This document shows positions 16,887 to 25,386 of a stretch of 64,000 bases of DNA, piece by piece; the first letter of the stretch is position 1; each line of letters opens with the position of its first letter. The notes beneath the pieces are model-generated. The model made no database searches and was not told the origin of the DNA. It was given only the letters and a program-made list of their open reading frames with translations. The position numbers and the translations under genes are program-made. This stretch comes from Bacillota bacterium. GTDB taxonomy: Bacteria > Bacillota > Clostridia > Christensenellales > Aristaeellaceae. The DNA is taken from positions 169,211-233,210 of the forward strand of contig JAEZRP010000040.1 of NCBI GenBank assembly GCA_023444095.1. Direction: 5' to 3'.

Positions 16887-17882
16887 CTAGTACTTGCGGC
16901 TGTCGATGACGTCCGCAGCCTTGATGGAAACGGCCGAGCCGTCCGCGGTGTAGGGGATGCCGCCCGTCGCGTCGTACACGAACTCCTCGGGGTGAATGAT
17001 GGTCTTGTCGTAAACCTCGCCCGCCTCGATGTTGTTGATCGCCTCGATCACGAACTGGGAGTAGAGGGGCGTACACTCGATGGTGGCGTTCATTTCGCCG
17101 GCGACGATCGCCTCAAACGCGGTCTTGACGGAGTCGCAGCCCACGATGATGATGTCCTTGCCCGGAACCTTGCCGGCCGCCTTGATGGCCTCGATGGCGC
17201 CCATCGCCATGTCGTCGTTCTCCGCAAGCACCAGATCGATGTCCGGATACTGCTTCAAAAAGCTCTCCATGACGGGCTGGCCTTCGGCGCGGGTGAAGTT
17301 GCCGGTCTGGGACGCGATGACCTTGATGTTCGGGAAGTTCGCGAGCGCCTCGTGGATGCCCGCGGTGCGGTCGGTGGCGGGGCCGGAGCCGGTGGTTCCC
17401 TCGAGGATGACGCAGTTGATCTCCACGTCGCCGCGGCCCACGGAGGCAAAGTAGTTGCCCGCCCAGTAGCCCATCCTGCGGCCTTCCTCGATGAAGTCGC
17501 CGCCGAACGCGGCCACGTAGTCGATCTCATCCGCGCAGTCCGGAATGCGGTCGATCAGGATCAGCGGGATCTCCGCTTCGTTGACTTCCTTGAGGACCTC
17601 TTCCCAGCCGGTCGTCACGACGCCGGTGAAGAGGATGTAGTCGACGTCCTGCGAGATGAAGTTCCGGAGCGCCTTGATCTGATTCTCCTGCTTCTGCTGT
17701 CCGTCGTCGTAGACCAGCGTCCAGCCTTCGGCCTCGATGCCCGCGCACAGGTCGTCGGTGTTGGCGGTGCGCCAGTCGGACTCCTGCCCGATCTGGGAGA
17801 ACGCGACGGTCAGCGCCGACGCGGTCGAGGCGACGCCCAGCACCAGCAGCATGGCTAGCATAAGAGCAACCAGTTTCTTCAT
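16887..17882 (-). CDS. ytfQ: Sugar ABC transporter substrate-binding protein (YtfQ-like)
   Basis: 331 residues: signal peptide MKKLVALMLAMLLVLGVASTASA, then a type I periplasmic binding fold (Peripla_BP_4). QIGQESDWRTANTDD and DGQQKQENQIKALRNFI are close to E. coli YtfQ, which binds furanose-form galactose; VGCDSVKTAFEAIVAGEMNATIECTPL is also typical. It has no lipobox cysteine. A -10-like TATGAT lies at 17939-17934 on the minus strand with a poor -35, as expected of a promoter needing an activator. The YesN-type regulator just upstream is the obvious candidate. Confidence 0.88.
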   Translation of the reverse strand: MKKLVALMLAMLLVLGVASTASALTVAFSQIGQESDWRTANTDDLCAGIEAEGWTLVYDDGQQKQENQIKALRNFISQDVDYILFTGVVTTGWEEVLKEVNEAEIPLILIDRIPDCADEIDYVAAFGGDFIEEGRRMGYWAGNYFASVGRGDVEINCVILEGTTGSGPATDRTAGIHEALANFPNIKVIASQTGNFTRAEGQPVMESFLKQYPDIDLVLAENDDMAMGAIEAIKAAGKVPGKDIIIVGCDSVKTAFEAIVAGEMNATIECTPLYSQFVIEAINNIEAGEVYDKTIIHPEEFVYDATGGIPYTADGSAVSIKAADVIDSRKY

Positions 17883-18063
17883 AGAACAGTCCCCTCCGTT
17901 TCGTTGTGGACGGATTGTCCGCCCCTTATCACGATCATAACATATTCACCCAAAACCGAAAACAGGCAGGTTTCCGCACATTCGGCGAAAATCTTCCTGC
18001 GTTTTCGAATCACTATGAAAAATAGGCGTTATCTTCCGGTAAAAGGATGATATTTACGGCGGC

Positions 18064-19638
18064 CTATCTCCGGCAGGAGTTGCGGTAATCGCGCGGGTTC
18101 ATCCCGACGGTCTTCTTGAACAGGTAGCTGAAGTAATGGGGATCCGAGTAGCCGATGGCCGCCGCCACCTCGCTTGAGCGCATGTCCGTGAGCTTCATGA
18201 GCTCCTTTGCCTTCTTCATCCGAAGGGAGGTGAGGTATTCTATGAAGGTCACGCCCATCTCCTGCGAGAACACGGTGCAGAAGTGGTTGTTGGAGAGCGC
18301 GACGTGTCTGGCGACGTCCGAAAGCGTCATGTCCGGGTTCGCGTACTTCTGGTCGATGTAGGCGCAGGCCGCGCGGATCACGGACGCGGAGTGAGACATG
18401 TTTTGGCTGTCGCGGAACCGGATGGCCTTAAAGAGGATCTGGCGCGCGGAATCGACCATGCTCTCCTGTCCGGAGAAGGCGCGAGCGCCCTCCTTCTGGC
18501 GCGCGACGGCCTCGGGGATGATTTTTTCCGGGTCGCCGCCGTTTTCGCGGATCACGCGCATCGCGGCGAGCAGGAGATCGACGTACAGATAGTTCGCCAT
18601 GATGACCGACTGGCGCGCGACGGTGCCGATGGAATCGAAGTGCTCGCGCAGAATCTCCTCCGTCTCCTGGCTGGTCGCATAGCGGAGCTTTTCAAAGATG
18701 GGCACGACGTCGATGCCCATCAGCCTTGCACCGACCTGCATGCCCCGGTCGACGGTGTCCATGATGCGCGTTCCGGCGGCGTTGAACGCCATGCCCTTCA
18801 GCACGTTCTGGGCGGAAAGGTAGGAGTCCTTGACGCTGCCGATGTCCTCCGTCGGCGCGCCGATGGCGACCCGGAGCGTGCCGCCCACGGTCCTTTCCAC
18901 CTCGTACTTCACCGCCTGCGCGAACGCGAACGCGCGCTCCTCGAGGTCCTCGTCCGTGTCGCCCATCACCACGGCCGCGAGCCGCCCGCCCGCCTCGCAG
19001 AGCCGCACCGCGCCGCCCGAACCTTCCGCGAGCCGTTGAACGTGCGCGCGTACGAGGAGGATGTCGTCCTCCTCGCCGGAGGCGATCAGCATCACGCGAT
19101 ACCAGCGCGCGAGCAGGTTCACGCGCAGCTTGCGCGCCTGCTCGAGAACATCCTCACCCGGCGCGCCGGAGAGAAGCTCGAGTACGAGCTTCTCCTGCAT
19201 GAACCTGCTCGACGAGTCGAACTGGCGCTTCATCGCCTGATAGTCCGCCTGCTGGCGGCGCTCCTCGCCGATCTCCCGCGCGATGCGCCGCAGCACCTCC
19301 TGAAGCTCGTGCGCGGAGACGGGCTTGAGAAGATACTCCTTCACGCCCAGAGAGATCGCCTCCTTGGCGTAGGAGAAGTCGTCGTAGCCGGAGAGGATCA
19401 CCACGTGGATCCACGGCATGGTGTTGACGATCCTTCGGCAGAGCGTCAATCCGTCCATGAACGGCATTCGGATGTCGGTGATGAGAACATCCGGCTTGAT
19501 GTCCTGGAGCATCGATAGCGCGATCTCGCCGTCGGGCGCCTCGCCCGCGAACTGAAAATCGCTCTCGTCCCACGGGAAGTTGTTGCGGATGCCCTCCCGG
19601 ATGACGATCTCGTCGTCGACCACAAACGCCTTATACAT
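18064..19638 (-). CDS. YesN-type response regulator (receiver plus AraC domain)
   Basis: 524 residues: receiver domain with Asp8-Asp9, phosphoacceptor Asp55 (LITDIRMP) and Lys in YLLKPVS; a long middle region of about 270 residues typical of YesN proteins; and a C-terminal AraC double helix-turn-helix (LSDVARHVALSNNHFCTVF, then VAAAIGYSDPHYFSYLFKK). Its start overlaps the end of the sensor kinase gene by 8 bp. It is encoded between its kinase and the sugar ABC operon on the same strand, so it most likely activates that importer. Confidence 0.92.
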   Translation of the reverse strand: MYKAFVVDDEIVIREGIRNNFPWDESDFQFAGEAPDGEIALSMLQDIKPDVLITDIRMPFMDGLTLCRRIVNTMPWIHVVILSGYDDFSYAKEAISLGVKEYLLKPVSAHELQEVLRRIAREIGEERRQQADYQAMKRQFDSSSRFMQEKLVLELLSGAPGEDVLEQARKLRVNLLARWYRVMLIASGEEDDILLVRAHVQRLAEGSGGAVRLCEAGGRLAAVVMGDTDEDLEERAFAFAQAVKYEVERTVGGTLRVAIGAPTEDIGSVKDSYLSAQNVLKGMAFNAAGTRIMDTVDRGMQVGARLMGIDVVPIFEKLRYATSQETEEILREHFDSIGTVARQSVIMANYLYVDLLLAAMRVIRENGGDPEKIIPEAVARQKEGARAFSGQESMVDSARQILFKAIRFRDSQNMSHSASVIRAACAYIDQKYANPDMTLSDVARHVALSNNHFCTVFSQEMGVTFIEYLTSLRMKKAKELMKLTDMRSSEVAAAIGYSDPHYFSYLFKKTVGMNPRDYRNSCRR

Positions 19639-21085
19639 CGGTATCCCCCCCGCTCGCGCGGATCGGCACGGTGAATTCGATGGTCGTGCCCTCGCCTTGC
19701 GCGCTCTTGAGATTGAGTCCCACCGGCTGGTTGTAATAGAGCTTGATCCGCCTGTCTACGCTGGAGAGCCCGTAGCCCGACTCGGCGTCCGGCGGCGCCC
19801 CTCCCTCGAACGCCCGCCTCACGATTTCGAGCCGTTCCGGATTCATGCCCGCGCCGTCGTCCGACACTCGGACGGCGAGCATGTCGCCCCGACGCTCTAC
19901 GCGGATCGTGAGCTTTCCCCCGCCCCGCCGGTTCTTGATGCCGTGATAGATGGCGTTCTCGGCCAAAGGCTGGATCACGAGCTTCAATATGGAAAGGTCG
20001 TAGAGCGACTCGTCCACCTCGAGCACGTAGTCGAGGATGTCCCGATATCGCACCTTCATGATGGTGAGGTAGCCCTGCAGGTGATCGACCTCCTGGCGGA
20101 TGGTGATCCAGTCCTTGCCGTCCGAGAGGGAAATGCGAAAAAAGTTCGAGAGCGCGCGGGTGACTGCGATGACGTCCGGCGTCTTTCGCGCCTCGGCGAG
20201 CCAGATGATGGCGTCAAGCGTGTTATAGAGAAAGTGCGGCGCGATCTGTGCCTGGAGCGTGCGCATCTCGCTCTTTTTGAGGTTCTCCTGCTCGCGCCGA
20301 TTCTCCTCGATGAGTTCCTTGAGCTTGCCCGCCATGGTGTTGAGGCTGTTTGTCAGATCGGAAAGCTCCGACACGTCCGGCGCGGGCGCGCGCACGTCGA
20401 GGTGTCCGCTCGCGATCATTCCGGCGAAGTCCTTGAGCTGCTCAATCGGCCGCGCGATTGCCCGACTCAAGGACCTTTGCGCGATGCCCGCGAACGCGAG
20501 GGCCGTCAGGAGGATGAACATCTCGATCAGGAGCGTCGCGCGCACCACCCGTTGCAGTTCGTTCGAGGTGGCCATCGCGGCGTTGATCTCCGCCGTAATC
20601 GCGTCCCCCAGCATGTCGACGACGAGCGAGCCGACGTTCCTGATCTCCTCGAGCATCGTCTCGTCCTCGTCGACGGTCGAACCGGCAAGCATCTGCGCGC
20701 CCAGATCTTCGATGTAACGGTTGAGCGTATTCATGGTGTTGCGGGCCACGGTCATCTGGAGCCGGCTCGCGGAGTCCGTCACGATCAGCGCGTCCATCTC
20801 GGCGCACACCCTGTCGAGCGTCCGGAACTGGCTGCCCGCGTCGAACGTCTCGCGTCCTGCGACGATCGACCACATCTCGCCCAGAAGCGCCTCGTCGATG
20901 AGGGGCGAGAGCGAGGAGATGCGGTCCATCCGCGTGATGACGTCGTGGTACTGCCGGGCGTAGCTCGTCATCATGCCGATGGCCGCGATGGCCGGAATCG
21001 CCATCAGAACGAGTACGACGATGATCGAAAGCGCAATCCGCCTTCTCAGAGAATCGGCGACCCGGATGATGAAGCCGCGCCGCAT
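19631..21085 (-). CDS. YesM-type sensor histidine kinase
   Basis: 484 residues of the His_kinase (LytS/YesM) class. TM1 about residues 18-40, an extracellular helical region of about 140 residues, TM2 about 185-203, HAMP about 204-258, phosphoacceptor His284 in QIAPHFLYNTLD, and an ATPase domain with PLAENAIYHGIKN and DDGAGM. The outer region is likely to be helical and lacks a Cache domain, which suits signalling through a separate binding protein; such a gene lies directly upstream with one base between the stop and this start codon. An upstream in-frame ATG within that gene was rejected. Confidence 0.9.
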   Translation of the reverse strand: MRRGFIIRVADSLRRRIALSIIVVLVLMAIPAIAAIGMMTSYARQYHDVITRMDRISSLSPLIDEALLGEMWSIVAGRETFDAGSQFRTLDRVCAEMDALIVTDSASRLQMTVARNTMNTLNRYIEDLGAQMLAGSTVDEDETMLEEIRNVGSLVVDMLGDAITAEINAAMATSNELQRVVRATLLIEMFILLTALAFAGIAQRSLSRAIARPIEQLKDFAGMIASGHLDVRAPAPDVSELSDLTNSLNTMAGKLKELIEENRREQENLKKSEMRTLQAQIAPHFLYNTLDAIIWLAEARKTPDVIAVTRALSNFFRISLSDGKDWITIRQEVDHLQGYLTIMKVRYRDILDYVLEVDESLYDLSILKLVIQPLAENAIYHGIKNRRGGGKLTIRVERRGDMLAVRVSDDGAGMNPERLEIVRRAFEGGAPPDAESGYGLSSVDRRIKLYYNQPVGLNLKSAQGEGTTIEFTVPIRASGGDTDV

Positions 21086-21086
21086 C

Positions 21087-22094
21087 TCAATATCCCCGCG
21101 CCGGGATCGACTGAAGGTCCTCGTCGAACTCGGAGAATACGGTCTCCTCCGAGTAGGTGTAGCGCTCGATTGCCTCGCCCGCGGCCAGCTTTTGGGCGAG
21201 CGCCATGATCGTATCCCCGATGAGCGGGGTACACTCCACGACGCAGTTGATCTTCCCTTCCTTGAGAAGGTCGATGGCCCCCTGCTCGCCGTCGACGGTG
21301 ATGATGATGACGTCCTTGCCCGGTTCGAGCCCCTCCGACTCGATGGCCTCGATCGCACCCATGGTCATCGCGTCGTTGTGAGAGTAGACGACGTCAAAAC
21401 CGTGGCCGAACCGCTCGAAGATGAGGTTCATGCACTCCTTGCCCTTGGACTTGAGAAAGTCGCCGGAGATCGACTCCAAGATCTCGAAGCGCGCGTCTTT
21501 GCCAATGACCTCTCGAAAGCCGATGGCCCGCTGGCGCATGGGCGTCGAGTCCTCGGTTCCCGTTATTTCAACGATCCTCAGCCTCTCAGCGCCCGTCCTG
21601 TCGGCCTTCTCGACGAGGTATTCGCCCGCCCGGCGGCCTTCCTCATAGAAGTCCGAGCCCACAAAGCCCGTGATGAGGCCCGCGTCCTCCTCGCTGATGA
21701 ACCGATCGGTGCAAAGAACCGGGATCCCCGCCTCGCGCGCCTCGGTCAGAACGTTCGTCCAGCCGTCCTCGACGATGGGCGCGAACGCGATCACGTCCAC
21801 CTGATAGGCGATGAATGAACGGATAGCCTTGATCTGGTTCTCCTGCTTCTGCTCCGCATTCTCGAACATCAGCTCGATGCCCGCGCGCTTTGCCGCGGCG
21901 TCGATGTCGCGCGAATTGCCGATCCGCCAACCGCTTTCGCTTCCAAGCTGTGAAAATCCCAGAATGACCGCTCTGCCGGGCACCTGCTCGTCCGCCTTCC
22001 TGCAGCCGGGCATCATCAAAACGGGCAGGAGCGCCAGCGCCAGCGCGGCCCGCTTCAGAATGCCCCGCGCCCTTCCCAAGCGGGACCGTTTCAT
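21087..22094 (-). CDS. YtfQ-like sugar-binding lipoprotein, probable sensor component
   Basis: 335 residues. A basic N-terminus and hydrophobic segment end in LMMPGCRK, a lipobox-like site, so it is probably lipid-anchored. The mature protein has the same binding fold as the transporter's YtfQ-like protein: GFSQLGSESGWRIGNSRDI, AEQKQENQIKAIRSFIAYQ and VECTPLIGDT align with it. The gene is the first of an operon with the YesM/YesN pair and not with transporter genes. The simplest reading is that it presents sugar to the kinase, as ChvE does to VirA or XylFII to LytS. GGAGG precedes the chosen start. Confidence 0.85.
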   Translation of the reverse strand: MKRSRLGRARGILKRAALALALLPVLMMPGCRKADEQVPGRAVILGFSQLGSESGWRIGNSRDIDAAAKRAGIELMFENAEQKQENQIKAIRSFIAYQVDVIAFAPIVEDGWTNVLTEAREAGIPVLCTDRFISEEDAGLITGFVGSDFYEEGRRAGEYLVEKADRTGAERLRIVEITGTEDSTPMRQRAIGFREVIGKDARFEILESISGDFLKSKGKECMNLIFERFGHGFDVVYSHNDAMTMGAIEAIESEGLEPGKDVIIITVDGEQGAIDLLKEGKINCVVECTPLIGDTIMALAQKLAAGEAIERYTYSEETVFSEFDEDLQSIPARGY

Positions 22095-22442
22095 GCTTCC
22101 TCGCCTCCACAATCGGAATTTCAGTAAAGAATGGATCACATGTATGTTCAGATTATTGCACAAATCCAGTTCAATTGCAACCGCGTCGAAACCGCCCGAT
22201 CCGAAGCGTTCGAAATGTGCCCCGAACATCGGATTCACGATCACGCTTCGCCCCGCAAGGAGGCTTTCCGATTTCCGCTGCGCATCGGGAAGTTTCCGCT
22301 CAGATTATGAAGGAAAAGCATCATCGATCAAGAATATTCTGTATAGGATTGGGATGGGTGCGCGCAAATCTCCCGCTCTCGAATCAAAATCGGAATCGCG
22401 GGGAGGCGCGAATCAAGAATACGGGGGGAAGTGGGTTGGGGT
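22095..22442. other. 348-bp divergent intergenic region
   Basis: On the minus strand TTGCAA (22180-22175), 17 bp, AATAAT (22157-22152) could start the sensor operon. For the glycosyltransferase on the plus strand no clear promoter was found; TATAGG near 22349 is the best -10 candidate. No gene is visible. Confidence 0.5.
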
Positions 22443-23546
22443 ATGGGAATTTATTTCCTTTGGATCGTCCCGTGCTTCGCGGGCTTCATTCTCTTCGCCA
22501 GGATCAGGCTCAGGGCGCAGGAGGGGGTGCCGCGGGAACATTGCAGGGTTTCGGTGATCATCCCCGCGCGAAACGAGGAGGGCAACCTCCCGCATCTGCT
22601 CGAATCGCTCCAGGCACAGACATTCGCGCCGCAGGAGATCATCGTCGTCGACGACTGCTCGTCCGACCGGACGGGGGAACTCGCCGCCGCATGCGGCGCG
22701 AGGGTCATCAGGAACACCGAACCCCCCGCGCGCTGGACGGGGAAGAACTGGGCGGTGTGGAACGGATTCCTGCAGTCTACGGGGGACATCCTGGTGTTCA
22801 TAGACGCGGATGTCAGGCTCGCGCCCGAGGCGCTGGAACGGCTCCTCAAGGTACGGGAAAAATGCGGCGGGGCCGTCTCCGTCGTACCCTACCACCACAT
22901 GGAGAAGGCCTACGAAAAGCTGTCGCTCGTCGTGTACCTGCTGGGCGTGTTCGCGTTCACCTCGCCCTTTGAAAGGAGGAACGCGCGGAAGGGCCTTTAC
23001 GGCTCCTGCATCGTTGCCTCCCGGCGGGATTATGAGAGGGTGAGCGGCCATCAGAGCGTGAGCGGGGAGGTGCTGGACGATTTGAACCTCGGCAGGAGGT
23101 TCACCGAGGCGAACGTCCCAATCGAAAACTACATCGGCGGGGACCTCGTTTCCTTCCGGATGTATCCGGAAGGAATCGCAAGCCAACTGCAGGGGTTCGG
23201 GAAAGGCGCGATCAACAGCACATCGTGCCTGATGCCCTCGACGGTCGTCATGATCTCCGTTTGGCTCGCGGGACTCTTCGCCGTCGGCTTTGGCGCGCCG
23301 ATCCTGCTTCTGGCGGGACATCCATGGACGCTGCCGTTCGGGGTCGGCTACCTGATGTACGCGCTGCAGATCCTGTATTTCACGAAGAGCACGGGCCGGT
23401 ACGGGCTGATCGCACCGCTTCTCCACTTCATTCCCTCTCTGTTTTTCATCGTCATCCTGTTGTACTCGATCTACCAGGTAGGCTTCGTGGGTTCTGTCAC
23501 CTGGAAGGGAAGGCAGATCAAAGTGAAGGGCGGGCGAGAGCTGTGA
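22443..23546 (+). CDS. Membrane-bound family 2 glycosyltransferase
   Basis: 367 residues: one N-terminal membrane helix, a GT-A catalytic domain with SVIIPARNEEGNLP, VVDDCSSDRTGE and the metal-binding DAD at 121-123 (VFIDADVR), then about four C-terminal membrane helices. This layout resembles bacterial glycolipid glycosyltransferases such as those acting on diaponeurosporenoate. The stop codon overlaps the GTG of a PlsY-like acyltransferase, so the pair may build an acylated glycolipid. The start is uncertain: GTG 22431 sits directly against GGGGGGA, while ATG 22443 has better spacing. Confidence 0.85.
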   Translation: MGIYFLWIVPCFAGFILFARIRLRAQEGVPREHCRVSVIIPARNEEGNLPHLLESLQAQTFAPQEIIVVDDCSSDRTGELAAACGARVIRNTEPPARWTGKNWAVWNGFLQSTGDILVFIDADVRLAPEALERLLKVREKCGGAVSVVPYHHMEKAYEKLSLVVYLLGVFAFTSPFERRNARKGLYGSCIVASRRDYERVSGHQSVSGEVLDDLNLGRRFTEANVPIENYIGGDLVSFRMYPEGIASQLQGFGKGAINSTSCLMPSTVVMISVWLAGLFAVGFGAPILLLAGHPWTLPFGVGYLMYALQILYFTKSTGRYGLIAPLLHFIPSLFFIVILLYSIYQVGFVGSVTWKGRQIKVKGGREL

Positions 23547-24169
23547 TTGCGCTGTACGCACTGATCGGGTTTCTGAGCGGTTCGCTGATGTTTGCCTACT
23601 GGCTCGGTCTGGCCGCCCATGTGGACATCCGCGCCGTGGGGGACGGGAATCCCGGCGCGTTCAATCTGTGGCACGCGGCGGGATACAAGCTCGGCCTTTT
23701 CGCGATTTTTCTGGAATTCATGAAGGGCTACCTGCCGCTCCTGATTCTGATCCATGGAGACTACATAAGCGACTGGAACGTCGCCCCGGTCGCCATCGCG
23801 CCGGTGTTGGGCCACGCCTTTTCGCCGTTTCTCGGATTCAAGGGCGGGAAGACCATCGCGGTCTCCTTCGGCGTGTGGAGCGCGGTCACGCAGTTCGAGG
23901 CCTCCGTAGCCTACGCGGTGATCCTTGCGCTCACTTCGCTTGCCGCCCGGCTGGCCCTGCGGGGAAAGCCTACGTCCTCCGACACGGACGGATGCATGGC
24001 GGTGGCGGGCATGTGCATGCTGGGGGGCTATCTTGCGTTTCGCGCGTTTCCCGGATCCGTAATCGCGCTTTGGCTCTGCAACCTGACGGTCCTCACCTAT
24101 ACGAACAGGTGGAAGCTGTATCGTTCGCTGAAGAGTTTTTACGAGGGCTACAAGCGGCGATACATTTAA
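23543..24169 (+). CDS. PlsY-like glycerol-3-phosphate acyltransferase family protein
   Basis: 208 residues and about five or six membrane segments, the size of PlsY, which moves acyl groups from acyl phosphate to glycerol 3-phosphate. The three PlsY motifs can be traced: FLSGSLMFAYWLGL, GDGNPGAFN (residues 33-41, usually GSGNxGATN) and GHAFSPFLGFKGGKTIA (90-106). The changes in motif 2 suggest a paralogue with another acceptor. The GTG start overlaps the glycosyltransferase stop by four bases. A weak AGCCCC/GGGGCT hairpin (24170-24189) follows. Confidence 0.8.
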   Translation: MIALYALIGFLSGSLMFAYWLGLAAHVDIRAVGDGNPGAFNLWHAAGYKLGLFAIFLEFMKGYLPLLILIHGDYISDWNVAPVAIAPVLGHAFSPFLGFKGGKTIAVSFGVWSAVTQFEASVAYAVILALTSLAARLALRGKPTSSDTDGCMAVAGMCMLGGYLAFRAFPGSVIALWLCNLTVLTYTNRWKLYRSLKSFYEGYKRRYI

Positions 24170-24251
24170 AGCCCCGCCGTTTTGGGGCTGCCGCTTCCGC
24201 GCAAGCATCGGGAGCGGATTGAATCGTGCCCGGCGATGTGCGCGATACAGG

Positions 24252-24281
24252 AAAGGCCCCGACCGACCGGTCGAGGCCTTT
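24252..24281 (-). terminator. Terminator of cassette 1
   Basis: Minus strand hairpin AAAGGCC...GGCCTTT with an inner CGACC/GGTCG stem and one mismatch, ending in TTTCC. It lies 50 bp past the last URO-D-like gene. Confidence 0.6.
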
Positions 24282-24331
24282 GACATGCCAAATATTCGCG
24301 CCGTTCGTCCCGTCGGCACGAGGCGCCCGCG

Positions 24332-25375
24332 TCAGCGCCCGGCGTATGCCGACATCTGAGGGTACCTTTCATAGAACAGGTCCGCGATGCGGCGCGCTTC
24401 GTCCACCGTCGCCGCCTGCGGACGCGCGTCCGCGATGTGGCAGGTAAGGCTCTCCGGCGCGGCGTCAAAATCGACGTGCTCGCTGGGCATCGGCATCAAA
24501 GCGCAGGTCCGTCCGAACGCGGCGAAGGACGCGAGCGTCTGCGCGGCGTTGCGATGGAGGTTAATGAGCCGAAGCCCAGGCGTGCGCTTGAGATTCTCCC
24601 ACTGGTGCCTCGAATCCGCGCAGGAGTGGATGCCGATTCCGCCGTACCGCTGGGAAAGGAGTCTGAGGTCGTCCTCAAAAAAATCCCGGTACATGGAGGC
24701 GCTTACCACGCCGATTTCGTCCTCGGAGACGGAGACCCCGCCGTCGAGATAGTAGTCCGGGTAATGCGCCATGGTCGCAGGTCCGAATTCGCCGAGCCAC
24801 AGGTCCAAAAAGGCGAACAGGAATATCCGAATCTTGCCAATGAACTCCCGCACGGCCTCCGGCTCCTCGATCATGCTCGCGTAAAAATCGCTCTTCTCCC
24901 AGATCAGGGCAGCCACGTCCGCGGGCGTCTGGATGTCCGGGAACGAGAGGAGCGCGTCTTTGCCCGCGCGTTCGCGCAGCCGCCGCGCCATGTCGAACAG
25001 GATCATGAATTTCGTGTCCTCGACGCGGGGGATTTTCAGGCGCGCGGCTTCATCCGGCCCGAAGACGCACGGGCGCGCGTAGGGGTTGTTGTCCGCGGGC
25101 CTGTGCACCGGGCAGCCGAATGCCTCCGCGAACACCTCCGTGCCGGTCAAAAGGTTGAGGCTCGGAACGGTGTGATCGTCCACGAGTTCCATGAGCTCGA
25201 GCTGCCTTTGATAGCGCGCCAACGCCCAGTCCACGCGCGCGTCGGCGCGCTCCCACCAAAGCATGGGACGCTCGGGCATGCCATCCCGCACGTTCACGAG
25301 AATCAGCCGGTTGACGGGCGTCGCCAGATCGTAAAACGAATTCCAGATCGCCTTGCGCTTCTTGATATCGATCAT
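24332..25375 (-). CDS. URO-D superfamily protein A (methyltransferase-like)
   Basis: 347 residues of the uroporphyrinogen decarboxylase/MtaA superfamily fold. It does not carry the HemE active-site RPVWxMRQAGR motif, so it is not a haem enzyme. One His-x-Cys pair is present, His250 and Cys252 in GIHSCADSRHQWE, at the place of the zinc ligands of MtaA; a third ligand cysteine was not assigned. It is the last gene of the cassette 1 operon, 11 bp after another URO-D-like gene. The start at 25375 has no strong ribosome site, which suits coupling to the gene before. Substrate and reaction are unknown. Confidence 0.75.
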   Translation of the reverse strand: MIDIKKRKAIWNSFYDLATPVNRLILVNVRDGMPERPMLWWERADARVDWALARYQRQLELMELVDDHTVPSLNLLTGTEVFAEAFGCPVHRPADNNPYARPCVFGPDEAARLKIPRVEDTKFMILFDMARRLRERAGKDALLSFPDIQTPADVAALIWEKSDFYASMIEEPEAVREFIGKIRIFLFAFLDLWLGEFGPATMAHYPDYYLDGGVSVSEDEIGVVSASMYRDFFEDDLRLLSQRYGGIGIHSCADSRHQWENLKRTPGLRLINLHRNAAQTLASFAAFGRTCALMPMPSEHVDFDAAPESLTCHIADARPQAATVDEARRIADLFYERYPQMSAYAGR

Positions 25376-25386
25376 ACGCCCTCGCG

